Source of the DNA: Clytia hemisphaerica
Lineage: Eukaryota; Cnidaria; Hydrozoa; Leptothecata; Clytiidae
DNA: 64,000 nt
Assembly (NCBI GenBank): GCA_902728285.1
Contig: CACVBU010000577.1
Location: 62,001 to 126,000 of the forward strand
Direction: 5' to 3'
Made by a program: the position numbers and the translations under genes. Below are positions 42,780-54,099 of this stretch, piece by piece. Every line of letters starts with the position of its first letter. Position 1 is the stretch's first letter. The notes under the pieces were generated by a model that worked only from the letters and a program-made list of their open reading frames with translations, did not search any database and was not told where the DNA came from.

Positions 42780-43360
42780 TCTCAGTTTTTAGGGTTTTAT
42801 ATGAGACCTTTTCGATGCTAATTTGAAGAAAGACCTTATCAGTCTGAATTCAAACCTTTTAGGTTTAGTTTTGAGACCTTAGCCGGTCTAGTTTTTACTA
42901 AGATGTTAGTGTATCATGAAAGGTCTGAATTGAAACTCTTGTGTGGCCGACTGAGACCTTGCAAGGTTTCCATTCAAGCAAGGTCTTGTTCTATACACCA
43001 AAAAGGTCTCCTTTGTATTTTCGAAATAAGACCTTCATGGTCTGTTCTTGGAAACGGTCTTATTTAACACTTCTAAAGGTCTCATTCACTCGTTTGAAAC
43101 AAGACCTTCTTAGGTCTGCCTGATACAAGCTTTTTCAATAGACACGCGATAGTGAACATCCGATAGACAAGATAAAAGGGCTTTTATGGAGACCTCTAAA
43201 GGTCTCGATTTCGCGTGCTGTAAAAGGTCGCCAAAAAGGTCTCCTTCAAGACTTCTAAAGGCTCACTGGTTTGAAACAAGAGCTTTTTAGGTCTGCCAGA
43301 TACAAGCCTTTTCAATAGACACGATAGTGAACATCCAATAGGTCTAGATTTCGCGCGCTT
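42780..43360. repeat. AGACCTT/AAGGTCT word cluster with a ~180-bp direct duplication
   Basis: Dense alternation of GAGACCTT and AAGGTCTC words. Two larger copies start at about 43066 and 43248 (GTTTGAAACAAGA ... TAGGTCTGCC ... ATAGACACG ... ATAGTGAACATCC). Origin unknown. Confidence 0.65.
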
Positions 43361-43372
43361 TAATAAATAGGG

Positions 43373-43460
43373 AGTCTCCGAAACCACGACGAGAACGGCA
43401 ACGGCGACGTGGTAGTGGTTTCGCCGTCATCGTTGTCGTCGGCAACTTTTTACATTCCGA
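43373..43460. repeat. CG-rich repeat end (CCGAAA..CGACGAGAACG)
   Basis: AGTCTCCGAAACCACGACGA with following CGGCAACGGCGACG is found inverted at about 53170-53212 (GTCGCCGTTGTCGTTCTCGT). It marks a dispersed repeat family. After it, about 43690-43760 holds ACGGGTTACGGG-type words. Confidence 0.6.
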
Positions 43461-44079
43461 TTTTCTCTTTTTTCTCACGCCACGCAAACTATAATCCATT
43501 TCTCGAAATAACAAAACAATCTATTTGTAGCAATATCTTTTAATGAAATTCCATGATTTTGACGGGAAAAATTAAAACATTCGATTTTTTTCTTTTCAAA
43601 ACAGAGAAAAAAACATTTGATCATTTTCTTCTTCAAAAGAGAAAAAAAAATATTCGATTTATTTTCTTCCTTTCAAAACAGAGGAAATAACATTCGATAA
43701 TTTTCCGGCTAGTTCGAAACACGGGTCACGGGTTACGGAGCACGGGTTACGGGCCAGCTCTGATCAAAGTAATTCAAACAGAAAATGTTTTAAAAACGCT
43801 AAAAATTATCGAAAAATCAATTTGAAGGTGTTTTATCCACGTATGACTATTTAAAACGTCAAAATCTAACCACGTGCTTTCCACGTGCTTTCGAAGTTTG
43901 CGTCGTGTACAACGCAGACCAGAAAACACCGCAACATTTTACATACATATAACAAGCTTATATTATCAATAATACAACTTTTAGTGCTATATGCATGCAT
44001 GTTATGTGTTATACGTAAGTAATACACATATTACAATTCTCATCACCTAAAAACCGAGCGTTCTCAAGAAAATGATAGT

Positions 44080-44390
44080 ACGGCTATTGTTAAATCATAT
44101 CTCATTATATCCCCTCCATCACCTTGAGTATGAATATAATTTTAATGGATAATAACGTAAAAATTATGGTGATTTATAAATGTGTCAATATTTTCCACCT
44201 ACCATTATGAATTTTTAATAAAAATGACGTAATTATACTCATATCTCTAAAACCACTATCTTGCAGCATTTAATCGTTTTAAAACATGTCAATCTATATC
44301 CAGTCACATGATTAGCATCCTATTGAGTATGAAAAAACATTTTGCTGTAAATTGGTTCAGAGGCCTTATATTTCATGATTCATGATCGAA
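44080..44390. repeat. Relative of the interior of the 931-bp TIR element
   Basis: Two copies of a unit with CATCCTATTGAGTATGA and ATTGGTTCAGAGGCC, similar to 4790-5110. TIRs are not evident, so it is probably a truncated copy. Confidence 0.55.
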
Positions 44391-44398
44391 AGGAGACA

Positions 44399-44850
44399 AA
44401 GTTATTAGTCTGCTACCGGCACTTCATTCAATTACAGGATGCGATTCAGTGAGTTCATTTGCGGACATTGGTAAAAAAAACGCATCGGAGAAATTAACGA
44501 AGAATATCGATCAATTTGAAAGCCTTAGCTCACTTGGAAGCTCCCCAGAATTGGATGTCGAAGGGGATTTCATCGAAACTGTCTTTAAAAATTTGTTTGT
44601 AACTTGTACAAAAGTGATTATCCTTCAGGTGCACTCTGGTTTAGATAGTTTTCTCGGAAAGGTCAAGTTGGAGAAAAGCTCCCCCCTAGCCTGGACGCGC
44701 TTTTACTCCATCTTCGTCGAACATCGTATCAATGCTACATTTGGAAATCAGCCTGTGAACGTATGCTTTCACTACCTTCCCCGGTTGGTAATGGATGGTC
44801 AGAGGACACTGATGGATTTCTCCAACCGGAGTTAATAATTTTCGATTCTG
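44399..44850 (+). pseudogene. Fragment of a repeat-family gene (SITGCDSVSSFADIGKK)
   Basis: Reading VISLLPALHSITGCDSVSSF then ADIGKKNASEKL, and after a frame change near 44640, SPPLAWTRF/LDALLLHLRRTSYQCYIW and LPSPVGNGWSEDTDGFLQPE. The ALHSITGCD signature is frequent in uncharacterised repeat-linked proteins in cnidarian genomes. Its 3' end abuts a LINE fragment. Confidence 0.55.
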
Positions 44851-44859
44851 CCCCAACTA

Positions 44860-45600
44860 GTGTTCAATCTTAAGTCATATGGGGTTTCTGGCTCCCTCCT
44901 TCTTTTAATCCAAAATTTTCTATTTGAAATGTCACAGAGGGTAGTTCTTGATGGTCAATCCTCTGAATGGACCCCAATTTCAGCAGGTGTCCCTCAGGGT
45001 TCCATTCTGGGACCCCTCTTTTTCCTGGTATATATTAACGATCTCCCCGAAGATATAATTTCCTTGATCAAAATATTTGCTGATGACTCTTCTTTATTTT
45101 CCTTGATTCTTGATCAAAGAACTGAACAGTGACTTGCAGAAGATAATTAAGTGGGCTCATCAATGGAAGATGTCCTTCAACCCTGATCCTTCTAAATAGG
45201 CCGTTGAAGTCTACTTTACAAGGAGGGTAAACCTAGATCCTCCAGTAATTACATTCAACAATTTACCCATTTCGGTTCAAGATCATCAAAAACATCTTGG
45301 TCTCATACTTGATCAAAAGTTAGCCTTTGCTCGTCATCTTGATGAACAATCGAGGTATTCAACCGGCTTCACGAATTCCTCCCCAGGGACTCACTTCTCA
45401 CTATTTACAAAGCCCATGTAAGACCACATCTTGATTATGGAGATGTAGTATACGATCGTCCCGGTAATTCCACTTTCTCTGAAAAAATCGAATCAATTCT
45501 ATACAATGCCTGTCTTGCGATAACTGGATGTTACAGAGTGACATCTATAGAGAAAAAAATTATCTTGAGCAAGGTCTTGAAAGTCTAGCGGACAGGCGAC
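44860..45600 (+). pseudogene. LINE reverse transcriptase fragment
   Basis: SYGVSGSLLLLIQNFL, SAGVPQGSILGPLFFLVYIN and the active site IKIFADDSSLF are followed, in other frames, by QKIIKWAHQWKMSFNPDPSK, HLGLILDQKLAFARHLDEQ and VRPHLDYGDVVYDRPGN. These are RT motifs B-E and the thumb region of a jockey/CR1-like LINE, distinct from the one at 1090-6180. Truncated at both ends. Confidence 0.8.
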
Positions 45601-45734
45601 AGCCGCAGACTTATCCTTATCTATAAGATAATTATTAATGGCTTTGCGCCTACTTATTTTTCTAATATCTTTCCTCAGAGGGGGGAGGAGGTTGATGAAG
45701 ATGAAGATGAGGATGCTGGTGGAAGACGTGTTGG

Positions 45735-46301
45735 GGTTTCGTAGACGGAACTGTTCGTAGGATATCAAGACCTGGGAGGAACCAGAGAGTGTTGTGTAAT
45801 GGACACAAGACAGTCCATGCCATTAAATTTCAGTCAGTAGCAGCACCCAATGGAATGGTCGCTAACCTCTACGGTCCAGTAGAGGGAAAACTCCACGACG
45901 CCACTATGTTGGCAAGATCTGGGTTATTAAACCAACTAGTTCAATTTTCAAGGCCACCTGACCGATCTATTTTATGCATATATGGTGATCCAGCTTACCC
46001 TCTACGACCTCAGCTTATGGCTCCTTGCAAAGGGGTACGTCTCACTGCACGACAAAAAGCATGGAATAAAAGCATGAGTAAAGTGAGAGTTGCTGTTGAA
46101 TGGGTTTTTGGTGATATCGTAAATTATTTTAAGTTTCTTGATTTCCACAAAAACTTGAAAATTCAGCTAAATGCTGTTGGAAAGCTCTACATAGTAGCAG
46201 TATTGCTTCAAAATGCTCGATGTTGTTTGTATGGTTCAACGACATCCCAAACGTTCGAATGTGACCCACCGTCTATTGAAAATTATTTTCATAAAGATTA
46301 A
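45735..46301 (+). pseudogene. PIF/Harbinger transposase, C-terminal fragment
   Basis: Begins GFVDGTVRRISRPG (first catalytic Asp), continues NGHKTVHAIKFQSVAAPNG, LYGPVEGKLHDATML, YGDPAYPLRPQL (second Asp) and MSKVRVAVEWVFGDI (Glu). It is one open frame to the stop at 46299, so the DDE core is complete from the first Asp on. The N-terminal exon(s) and partner Myb-like protein are missing. A Harbinger-type MITE starts 160 bp downstream. Confidence 0.85.
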
Positions 46302-46462
46302 GAAACGTTGTATTTCTTCTCAATACTTAAAGTTTCTTGTTTACGCACTCATCAGTTGATTAGAAACAACTATCAAATTCTACGTTTATTTAAAAAAAAT
46401 TCAATACAGCGTCTTCATATAAAAAGTTGACGTCAATCATTAGAATCGAAGTTTTTAAGTAA

Positions 46463-46841
46463 AGCTGGGAGCAAACCATCAAACATGGTTCTTCAAACAT
46501 TTGAACTTTCTTGTTGAATGGTTTGCGCGGCACTTTCCAACATTGTTTCAAACATTTATTTTGTTGCATTACAACGGCTTCTTTCTTTTGTTTATTTTTC
46601 AAATCACGCGTTCGAAATCATATTCAATGTTCGATTAGCAATGTAATGTCTTCCTTCTAGGGAAACCCCGAGTTGAATGTTTGAACAAATTATGAACTTG
46701 TTCAAACATTGTTTCAAACATATTTTTTGATCTTTTTGTTGAAAAGATACGATTTTTGACTCCGCAAACCGTCAAACATCAATTTCAAACATGAAACGTC
46801 ACGATGTTTGAAGAACAATGTTTGACGGTTTGCTCCCAGCT
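46463..46841. mobile_element. 379-bp Harbinger-type MITE, copy 1
   Basis: TIRs AGCTGGGAGCAAACC and GGTTTGCTCCCAGCT; target duplication TAA on both sides (46460-46462 and 46842-46844), as expected for PIF/Harbinger. Interior rich in TCAAACAT/ATGTTTGA words. About 97% identical to 53354-53732. Confidence 0.88.
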
Positions 46842-47151
46842 TAAGTGTTTGTTTATGTGCCGGCATTTTGAGATAAACTTAGATCTAGAGTTCAGTAAAT
46901 TGTCTTTACGCAAAGAGATTTCAAATTTTTCGTTCAAAAAAAGATCACATTTCAGGCTACTTCTGTTGAACGGTTTGCACTTTCTTTCAATTCGCCACGT
47001 AACTTTAGGGTTCGTCTGGTTACGAGAATGCCGCCAAAGTTCGTTCGAGAGCTCGGTTTAATTTTCGTATTTGGCGTGGTTGAACGATTTCTTGTGGTTA
47101 AAATATTGCTTTTTAAGGTTGTTTCTGCGAGACCGATGTAAGTTTTTGGTG

Positions 47152-47960
47152 TTAATTCTCGTCGTCTGTTGTCAGTATGGCTTCGTAAACAGTGTTTTTA
47201 GCTAAGCAGTTACCGTTCATGGGGCATTGATTTTTGACGATGCAGTTGCATGTTTTGGTTGGTTGTACGATGTCTTTCTTTTTTAGTAATGCTTTGTTTT
47301 GCCCATCGATTATGGCTTTCATGTTGGTCGTGCAGCTATAGCTGAGTTTGACTGTATTTCGATTGAACAGCTTGTGGTATTTATGATGACGAGGAAAGTG
47401 TTTGTCGATCAATTTCAGGAACTTTCGTGCGATATTCGTTTCGAGCGATTTGTTGAAGGTAGGGTTAAATAACCGTTTTTCAATCGTTTTTGGCAGTTGT
47501 CATATGATATTTGGTGGGTGGTTTGATCAGGTGTCGATGTACTGTAAGTTGTTATCTGGTTTATAGTAAGGTCGGAATGTGTACCATCGTTTAAATTGAA
47601 CGTAACATCAAGATAATCGACAACCTTTTTATTGCATTCGATCACAATGTCTAAATCGAAGTCTTTGAAAGTTTTTGTTATTTTCTTTTTGATTCTTTCG
47701 GATTTTGAACCTTTTTTGCCGGTATCGAAAACGCCTAATCCATCGTCACGGTAGAGGCCAATATCGTTTTTATCATGTTGTAGGTTGAGTTTGTGCTGTA
47801 GGAATGTCCCAACAAGCTCGCACACTTCTGTGCCGTCATACGCACCCAGTTACATAAAACAGCTGACCTCCCCTCTAACCCATGGTCCGTCGTTGCTGAA
47901 TAGCAGAGACTGTTGCGCATGGTTGATGATTTTGATGTCTCGTTCGAAATTTTGGTTTTC
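47152..47960 (-). pseudogene. Penelope-like retroelement RT fragment
   Basis: From the high end: DGTEVCELVGTFLQHKLNLQ, the active-site box NDIGLYRDDGLGVF, DFDLDIVIECNKKVVDYLDV, then after a frame change near 47413, KFLKLIDKHFPRHHKYHKLF, VKLSYSCTTNMKAIIDG and a Cys pattern CNCIVKNQCPMNGNCL. The GLYRDDGL RT followed by this Cys motif is typical of RT proteins with a downstream GIY-YIG endonuclease; that endonuclease is missing here. Penelope-like assignment is from memory of the family layout. Confidence 0.6.
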
Positions 47961-47989
47961 TGTTTAGCGAATGATATGGCTTTTTTTTA

Positions 47990-48430
47990 AGATTCTCAGT
48001 AATACTCGGATTTTATTATTGATTAAACGATTTAGCTTCATGTTTGTAATTTTCTTTCAACGATTGTTGTCTGAATTCCTCAGCTTGTTTTAGTTCCTGT
48101 TCGGTCTTTTCTTTGGATGCATTTTACTCATCAACTTGTAGAAGGTTCCGGTCATTGAAAAGCTCAATGATTTAAGCCATTCCCGTTTGGTTTTCTGTTT
48201 CTGGAGGGACTTCGACACCAGATGCTTTTTCCAAATCAGCCATATGTTGATTGTGTTTCTTTTCAAGGGTTTTATAGCGGTCCCTCAAAGCCCGATCATC
48301 TACCTTGAAATACAAATTTTCAATTTGCGAAAAACTTGATGCAATTGATTTTCAGACATTCCCTCTTTCCGGGGTGCCCTTATTACTGAGTTTATGTATC
48401 GGAGGATATCGAGGGCGACGGTAGTGAAAT
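47990..48430 (-). pseudogene. Fragment of a coiled-coil repeat-family gene
   Basis: The reverse strand reads FSQIENLYFKVDDRALRDRY, KTLEKKHNQHMADLEKASGV, then after stops ASKEKTEQELKQAEEFRQQS. The RDRY-KHN-KASGVE signature belongs to uncharacterised Myb/SANT-like coiled-coil proteins multiplied in cnidarian genomes. In-frame stops show it is dead. It lies directly upstream of the Penelope-like fragment on the same strand. Confidence 0.5.
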
Positions 48431-48439
48431 CGATACAAA

Positions 48440-49430
48440 ACAAAGTCGATAGTTGATGTACGGCTCTATATCGCCTTTGCTCACCTAAACAGACGACGGT
48501 ATCTTGGTGTTTTTACCGTCGTCGAGGAAAGTGGACGGCGATTTCGGCCCCATGTCAGCTTTGCTTTATACCGTTCCCCTAGATTTATCTCGAATACATA
48601 AACTCGCTATTGTAACGCCAAGGCTCGAACAGCAACATCTCTTTGATGAAGTAGCCATCATGTTCCTCTGTCCATTTCATATTTGGTCTGTTTATAAAAA
48701 AGAGAAAAAATATTAGAAAATAGCTTTGATGAGTTGAGAGAGTTAAGAGTGGCAGATTATTGTTGTCTCGAGAAGAGGATATTTAAAATATTTTAGTTTA
48801 GAAGAGCCATCAAATATAAAAGATCAAGTAATTTCGAACTAACATCAAAAAAATCTCAAAATGAAAATAGACATTGAAGTGTAAAGAGTGAATAGATTCA
48901 TTTTGCATGTCAATTTATATCAATAAAAGCAATCAAAACAAGCTACATGCTGAAAGGACCTACCTGAAGATTGATGTTATAAGACAATTGAAAAATGAGA
49001 ACAATAGTATGAAAATGCAGAATAATACAAGAACAACTCGAGAAATTCATGGAATCCGGCGATTCTCGGCTGTTCTGGTGATCTTTAGAAAGTTCCTGTA
49101 CCAAAATCAGTTTCATTGAAAATTGAACAATGCTTTAATTGCGGACATTCTTATAAATGATGTTTTTGTTTGAAAAAAAAAGACATGAAACGAAAAATCC
49201 AATGAAAATCTGCAAAAACGAAAATTTCCGGCTTTTTTGGCCGGAATAAACATTTTCTCAAAAATCGAACTTGGTCATGTTTTGAGCATTGCGAATACGC
49301 AATTTTGCAAAAAATCTGAGAAAAAATAAGGATGAAAATACGAGAAAATGTCAAAAAACCGGTTTTTTCGGCATCGGAAATGTTTTTTTGCCGAAAATCA
49401 GAAAAAAATAATGAGCCAATCCTGAGAAAA
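48440..49430. other. No supported gene
   Basis: Short open frames only. From 49140 the sequence belongs to a low-complexity repeat containing CCGGCTTTTTTGGCCGG. Confidence 0.45.
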
Positions 49431-49438
49431 GCTGGTAA

Positions 49439-49467
49439 CGGACGGACGGACGGACGGACGGACGGAC
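49439..49467. repeat. (GGAC)n microsatellite
   Basis: Six GGAC units grading into GAAC. Typical low-complexity tract; open frames over it are artefacts. Confidence 0.9.
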
Positions 49468-49469
49468 GA

Positions 49470-51086
49470 ACGAACACACATTTTCAAAAAAATGAAAAAA
49501 TTTTCAAACTTGAATAACTTCATTAATAATTATTCTACTTTCTTGAAATTTTCAAATATGATACCTTTTGTCATTTGAAATATAAAAAAAAAAATTTAAA
49601 AATATTAAAGACGGGGGTCATGACGTCATTTCTAAAAATAGATCGAAAAATCTTGTGTCAAGAAAATCTCACGAACCAGAAAGAGTTGATATTTGAAATT
49701 TGGCACAATGGTCACACTAGTGGCTTACTATGTTATGAGCGAAAATTTTTTTTTTAATTTTCAAAATCCGTGGGTAAAACCTGAAAAAACTGTTTTTTTG
49801 ATTTATAAAATCGGATATCAAGTTTTCATTGAAATCTCTTCGCTCATAACACAGTATTTATTAAGATGAATCTTTCCTGAAAATTTCAAGTCAATCGGAA
49901 AAACCAGTCCTGAGATATATCTGCCACAAGATTGAAAACCGTAAAAACCCCCGGTTGAGATAACAGGCCGCAAAAGTGAACTTTGCTGTAGAAGAGGGAT
50001 AAACAACTGCGAAACTGGAATTTTTTGTGGATTTTGGTTGATTATGGTACACTAGATGATACATAAGTAAAATTAAAGACAAAAAATGTATTTCACTGCA
50101 TTTTTAGATTAATTTCACATAGTGCGCCATGCGGTTCAGACAAAACCGCAAACTGTAAAAAAGTACCGCAAACCTTGTTTTTACTTCTAAAGAGCAAAAA
50201 ATACTGCTTAAACTGGATAAAACCCTTTTCTCTACCTTTTAAATCACTAAAAGTGAAAGCATTTGACTAAAATCAACAAATCTGCACAGTACAAACAAGA
50301 TTAATTAGCTGTATACGCCAGGCGAACGGTGCACTTTCACTTTCACTTTCGACAAATCACCGAAATGTACTAAAATCAACTCTGAGACTCCACGACTGAT
50401 GGAGCAAGACATAAACATTGTGTAGGATTGGCACTGGATTTAAAGAAGTTTTCTTGGAAGATAAAACAGAATTAGGAAGACAAAAATGAGATAAGAATGT
50501 AAAAAATCTCCACGTACCTTCCACTCCCCTTTGGCGCTCAATCTTGATCTCAAATCAAAGTTGAAAGGGATACATAGTAACAACCTTCCTTGGAGTTTTA
50601 AGAACCTCTTCATTTAAAAAGAATATATCAAAACCTCAAAAACAACAAGAAAAGAAGCCTTGCAGCACTCTTGATTCTGCCAAAACAACCAGACCAGAAA
50701 ATCCACGATCTAAAAATGGCGGTCTTTGTTTACACTCTCATAATTACGGAACCAAAAATGCTATGGCCTTGAAATTTTGCACAGAGGTTCAGACCCACTA
50801 AACCTCGGTCTACGGTACATTTTATGCCGGTAATGGCGCTAGAAGGCCGACAAACGCCGTTTCAGTATCGGGCGAAAGTGTGGGCGGTGAATGGCGGGGT
50901 GCGATTTAAGCTCAAGTAGGTACCTTAAACCTTTAAATTTTCCTTTTTCTACCTCTCTACATGAAATAAAACTTCTGGATATTGTTGAATAAAGGTTAAA
51001 CTTGACTTTAAACATGGAATTAAAAAATCGACCCGAAAAAGTATCACTTTTCAAAAAAGTGTGTATGGCCACCATAAGTTTTAGGA
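49470..51086. other. Intergenic, old repeats, no gene
   Basis: Contains duplicated-looking segments (49700-49760 and 49840-49880 share CTCATAACA/TGTTATGAG context). No coding motif recognised. Confidence 0.45.
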
Positions 51087-51344
51087 CCTACTGTTATGCG
51101 CAGATTTGTAATACTTGCGCAGATTTGTAATAACTGCGCAGATTTGTAATACTTTCTGCGCAGATTTGTAATACCTTCGCAGATTTGTAATAAATTTTGC
51201 GCAAATTTGTAATACTTCTCTGCGCAGATTTGTAATTTGGAATTTAGATTTTTACTTCGAGGGCATATGTTTCCCACGAAGAAAAGTTTCGAAAAAAGAC
51301 TTAGAAAATAATCAGAAAATCACACAAAGGTTGTATATCTTTAG

Positions 51345-51770
51345 TATGAACATTAACTTTATAAGAAACGAATCAATATATTTTAATCTAATGAAAATTG
51401 GCTTTTGGCAGTTGGTTCATTCAATACAAACATGGATTGGGAATAATTTAAGCATTTCATTTTCTTTTTTTCTTATAAGCATCCACTTTATAAGAAACGA
51501 ATCAATATCTTTCAATCTAATGAAAATTGGCTTTCGACAGTTGGTTCTTTCAATACAAACATGGGATTTTGAACAATTTCGATATTTTCATTTTTCTTAT
51601 AAGCATCAACTTTATAAAAAAAACGAATCAATATATTTCAATCTAATGAAAAATTGGCTTTCGGCAGTTGGTTCTTTCAATACAAACATGGGATTTTGAA
51701 TACAATTTCAATTATTTTCATTTTCCTATAAGCATCAACTTTATAAGAAACGAATCATATATTTTAATCT
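51345..51770. repeat. ~125-130-bp tandem repeat inside the TIR element
   Basis: About four units with ACTTTATAAGAAACGAATCA, TTTCAATCTAATGAAAATTG and GTTGGTTCTTTCAATACAAA. It creates a repetitive open frame (51331-51699) that is unlikely to be coding. Confidence 0.85.
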
Positions 51771-52212
51771 AATGGAAATTGTTCCAATAATTTTTCTTTT
51801 TCATCTTTATGTATTTTTTCTATCTAACAACAACAAAAAACATACCGAAGCTTCAACCATCAAACTCTTTTTGAAAGAAGTTTACTCAAAATAATTTTAC
51901 TTGAGATATCATGCTGGAATGTAATGCAGGTGCTATGAAAGGTTATAAAAGAAATCCAGTCAGAGGGGACAGGTTTCCTAACTGGGTAGAAGGTGGTTTT
52001 AGAGCAAATCAATATTTTCTTATCATATCATCTTATAAATTGTTCATCAATTTTGGTACTACCTCTTGAAATGATAAAATGTTGACAAAAATATTTTTAT
52101 ATCATTAATTGTTTTTTCATAACAAAGTGCATCCCGTACACCCTGTGCCCAAGTTCAGGAGTTGCCATAAAGCCATTATGGTAATAACCGGGAGGGCACA
52201 TTTCTATACTTT

Positions 52213-52590
52213 GTAGCAAAGTGCTTATAAAAATAAACATTTTCATGTTATTCTTCGTACCATGTTTACTTCGAAATAAACAGTTACCGACAAGAAATAA
52301 TTTTTATTTTACGAGTTATTGATTAGTTTCTTATAAAATCAGTTCTTATAAAAAATGAATATGTTCATGTTATTCTTCGTACCTTGTTTACTTTAAAATA
52401 AACAATTACCGACAAGAAGTAATTTTTATTTTACGAGTTATTGATTAGTTTCTTATAAAATCAGTTCTTATAAAAAATGAATATGTTCATGTTATTCTTC
52501 GTACCTTGTTTACTTCGAAATAAACAATTACCGACAAGAAATAATTTTTGTTTTACGAGTTATTGATTAGTTTCTTATAAAAAATTATGT
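52213..52590. repeat. ~117-bp tandem repeat inside the TIR element
   Basis: About three units with TTCATGTTATTCTTCGTACC, GAAATAAACAATTACCGACA and ACGAGTTATTGATTAGTTTC, differing by a few bases. Confidence 0.88.
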
Positions 52591-53169
52591 CCGCGCTATT
52601 CTCATAAACAATTTTTATATTACCAGATATATTTCTTATAAAAGCTCTGCTTACAAAAGAAATATTAATTGATTATTTATTCGATGTGCTCAATAATCAC
52701 AACTTTATTTGGGTATTATTTTCTAAGTCTTTTTAATGCATTTTGTTCGCAGAATAGAATTTGGTTACCAATGAAAATATCAATTCCAAATTACAAATCT
52801 GCGCAGAGAAGTATTACATTTCTGCGCAGCTCAAGTATTACAAATTTGCGCAAAGTTTATTACAAATCTGCGCGGGTATTACAAACCTGCGCAGAAAGTA
52901 TTACAAATCTGCGCAGATATTACAAATCTGCGCAAGTATTACAAATCTGCGCACAACACCTACCTTTCATTTTTGTTGCTTTGTAGTGTATTTGCATTTT
53001 TACTGGCCATCTTGTCTTCTCTGTCTTGTTGTGATTTTTAGACTGATTTGTGTTCACGTTTTGGCATAACGTCAAAACATAGAAGTTGACGTCACGCGCG
53101 GGAAAATAGAACGTTTCATGGGGTTTCCTCTGAAAATGCGCATGCGCAATAGCATCAAAACAAAGATTC

Positions 53170-53212
53170 AAGTCGCCGTTGTCGTTCTCGTCGCGATTTC
53201 GGAAACTCTCTA
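53170..53212. repeat. CG-rich repeat end, inverse copy
   Basis: GTCGCCGTTGTCGTTCTCGT with following CGCGATTTCGGAAACTCTC; inverse of the sequence at 43373-43412. Confidence 0.6.
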
Positions 53213-53353
53213 GTCTAGAAAAGTGTAACTTCTTTCGAATTTCGAATGTTTCGAACGTGATTCGAAATTCGAAAAGTTCAAAATTGGATCGAAGTGCAAA
53301 AATACAATCAAGACAATTTTGGAGCCAAAAGGGTGAAGACGGTAAAAAGCTTA

Positions 53354-53732
53354 AGCTGGGAGCAAACCATCAAACATGGTTCTTCAAACATTTGAACTTT
53401 CTTGTTGAATGGTTTGCGCGGCATTTTCCAACATTGTCTCAAACATTTATTTTGTTGCATTACAACGGCTTCTTTCTTTTGTTTATTTTTCAAATCACAC
53501 GTTCGAAATCATATTCAATGTTCGATTAGCAATGCAATGTCTTCCTTCTAGGGAAACCCCGAGTTGAATGTTTGAAAGAATTATGAACTTGTTCAAACAT
53601 TGTTTCAAACATATTTTTTGATCTTTTTGTTGAAAAGATACGATTTTTGACTCCGCAAACCGTCAAACATCGATTTCAAACATGAACCGTCACGATGTTT
53701 GAAGAACAATGTTTGACGGTTTGCTCCCAGCT
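53354..53732. mobile_element. 379-bp Harbinger-type MITE, copy 2
   Basis: Same length and TIRs as 46463-46841. Flanks TTA (53351-53353) and TCA (53733-53735), consistent with a TWA-type duplication with one later mutation. Confidence 0.88.
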
Positions 53733-53813
53733 TCAGTCTGAAAAGCGAAAATAAAAAAAGGTAAGTAGCACAATCTTCACTAGGCGGCGCGCATCCCCAG
53801 AATTTATTTTGTT

Positions 53814-54090
53814 ATAGGGGATGCGTATCGTGTATGAAAATCTCGTCCGAGAGTTACTTCAAATTTGAGGTAACAAAAATTTGCATAAATTTACATAATT
53901 TCGTCACATCTAATCAAAGAAAGAAAAAAATGAAGTCATTGTGCTGTTGTTTTCATAATTATCAATTTTCATTCATTGAACAAAGAAAAATAGAAGTCAT
54001 TGTATTGCTACGACGCATAATCAAAAAAGAAAAAAGAAAAGACGGGGGTAAGTTGGGACAGAAATATTTTAGACGATACGCATCCCCTAT
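53814..54090. mobile_element. 277-bp MITE with perfect 18-bp TIRs
   Basis: ATAGGGGATGCGTATCGT at 53814-53831 and its exact inverse at 54073-54090. Further GGGGATG words lie just outside on both sides (53792, 54115), so the full element may be slightly larger. No ORF with recognisable motifs. Confidence 0.7.
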
Positions 54091-54099
54091 ATCAAATCA

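Larger units (their letters stand above)
51092..52958. mobile_element. 1867-bp element with long TIRs built of GCGCAGATTTGTAATA repeats
   Basis: The left TIR (51092 to about 51245) holds seven TGCGCAGATTTGTAATA-like units, and the right TIR (about 52786-52958) holds eight in inverse orientation. Ends are TGTTATGCGCAG and CTGCGCACAACA, that is TGT...ACA. CCTAC flanks both sides (51087-51091 and 52959-52963), a 5-bp target duplication. The interior has two separate tandem arrays (51345-51770, 52213-52590). No transposase is present. TGT...ACA ends with a 4-5-bp duplication occur in elements using integrase-like enzymes such as Ginger, but this is only a suggestion. Confidence 0.85.

Noticed and set aside
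49332-49517. Open frame with Asp/Gly/Arg/Thr repeats
   Set aside because: Arises from the GGAC microsatellite.
51331-51699. 122-codon open frame
   Set aside because: Lies in a noncoding tandem repeat whose unit is not a multiple of three throughout; no motif.
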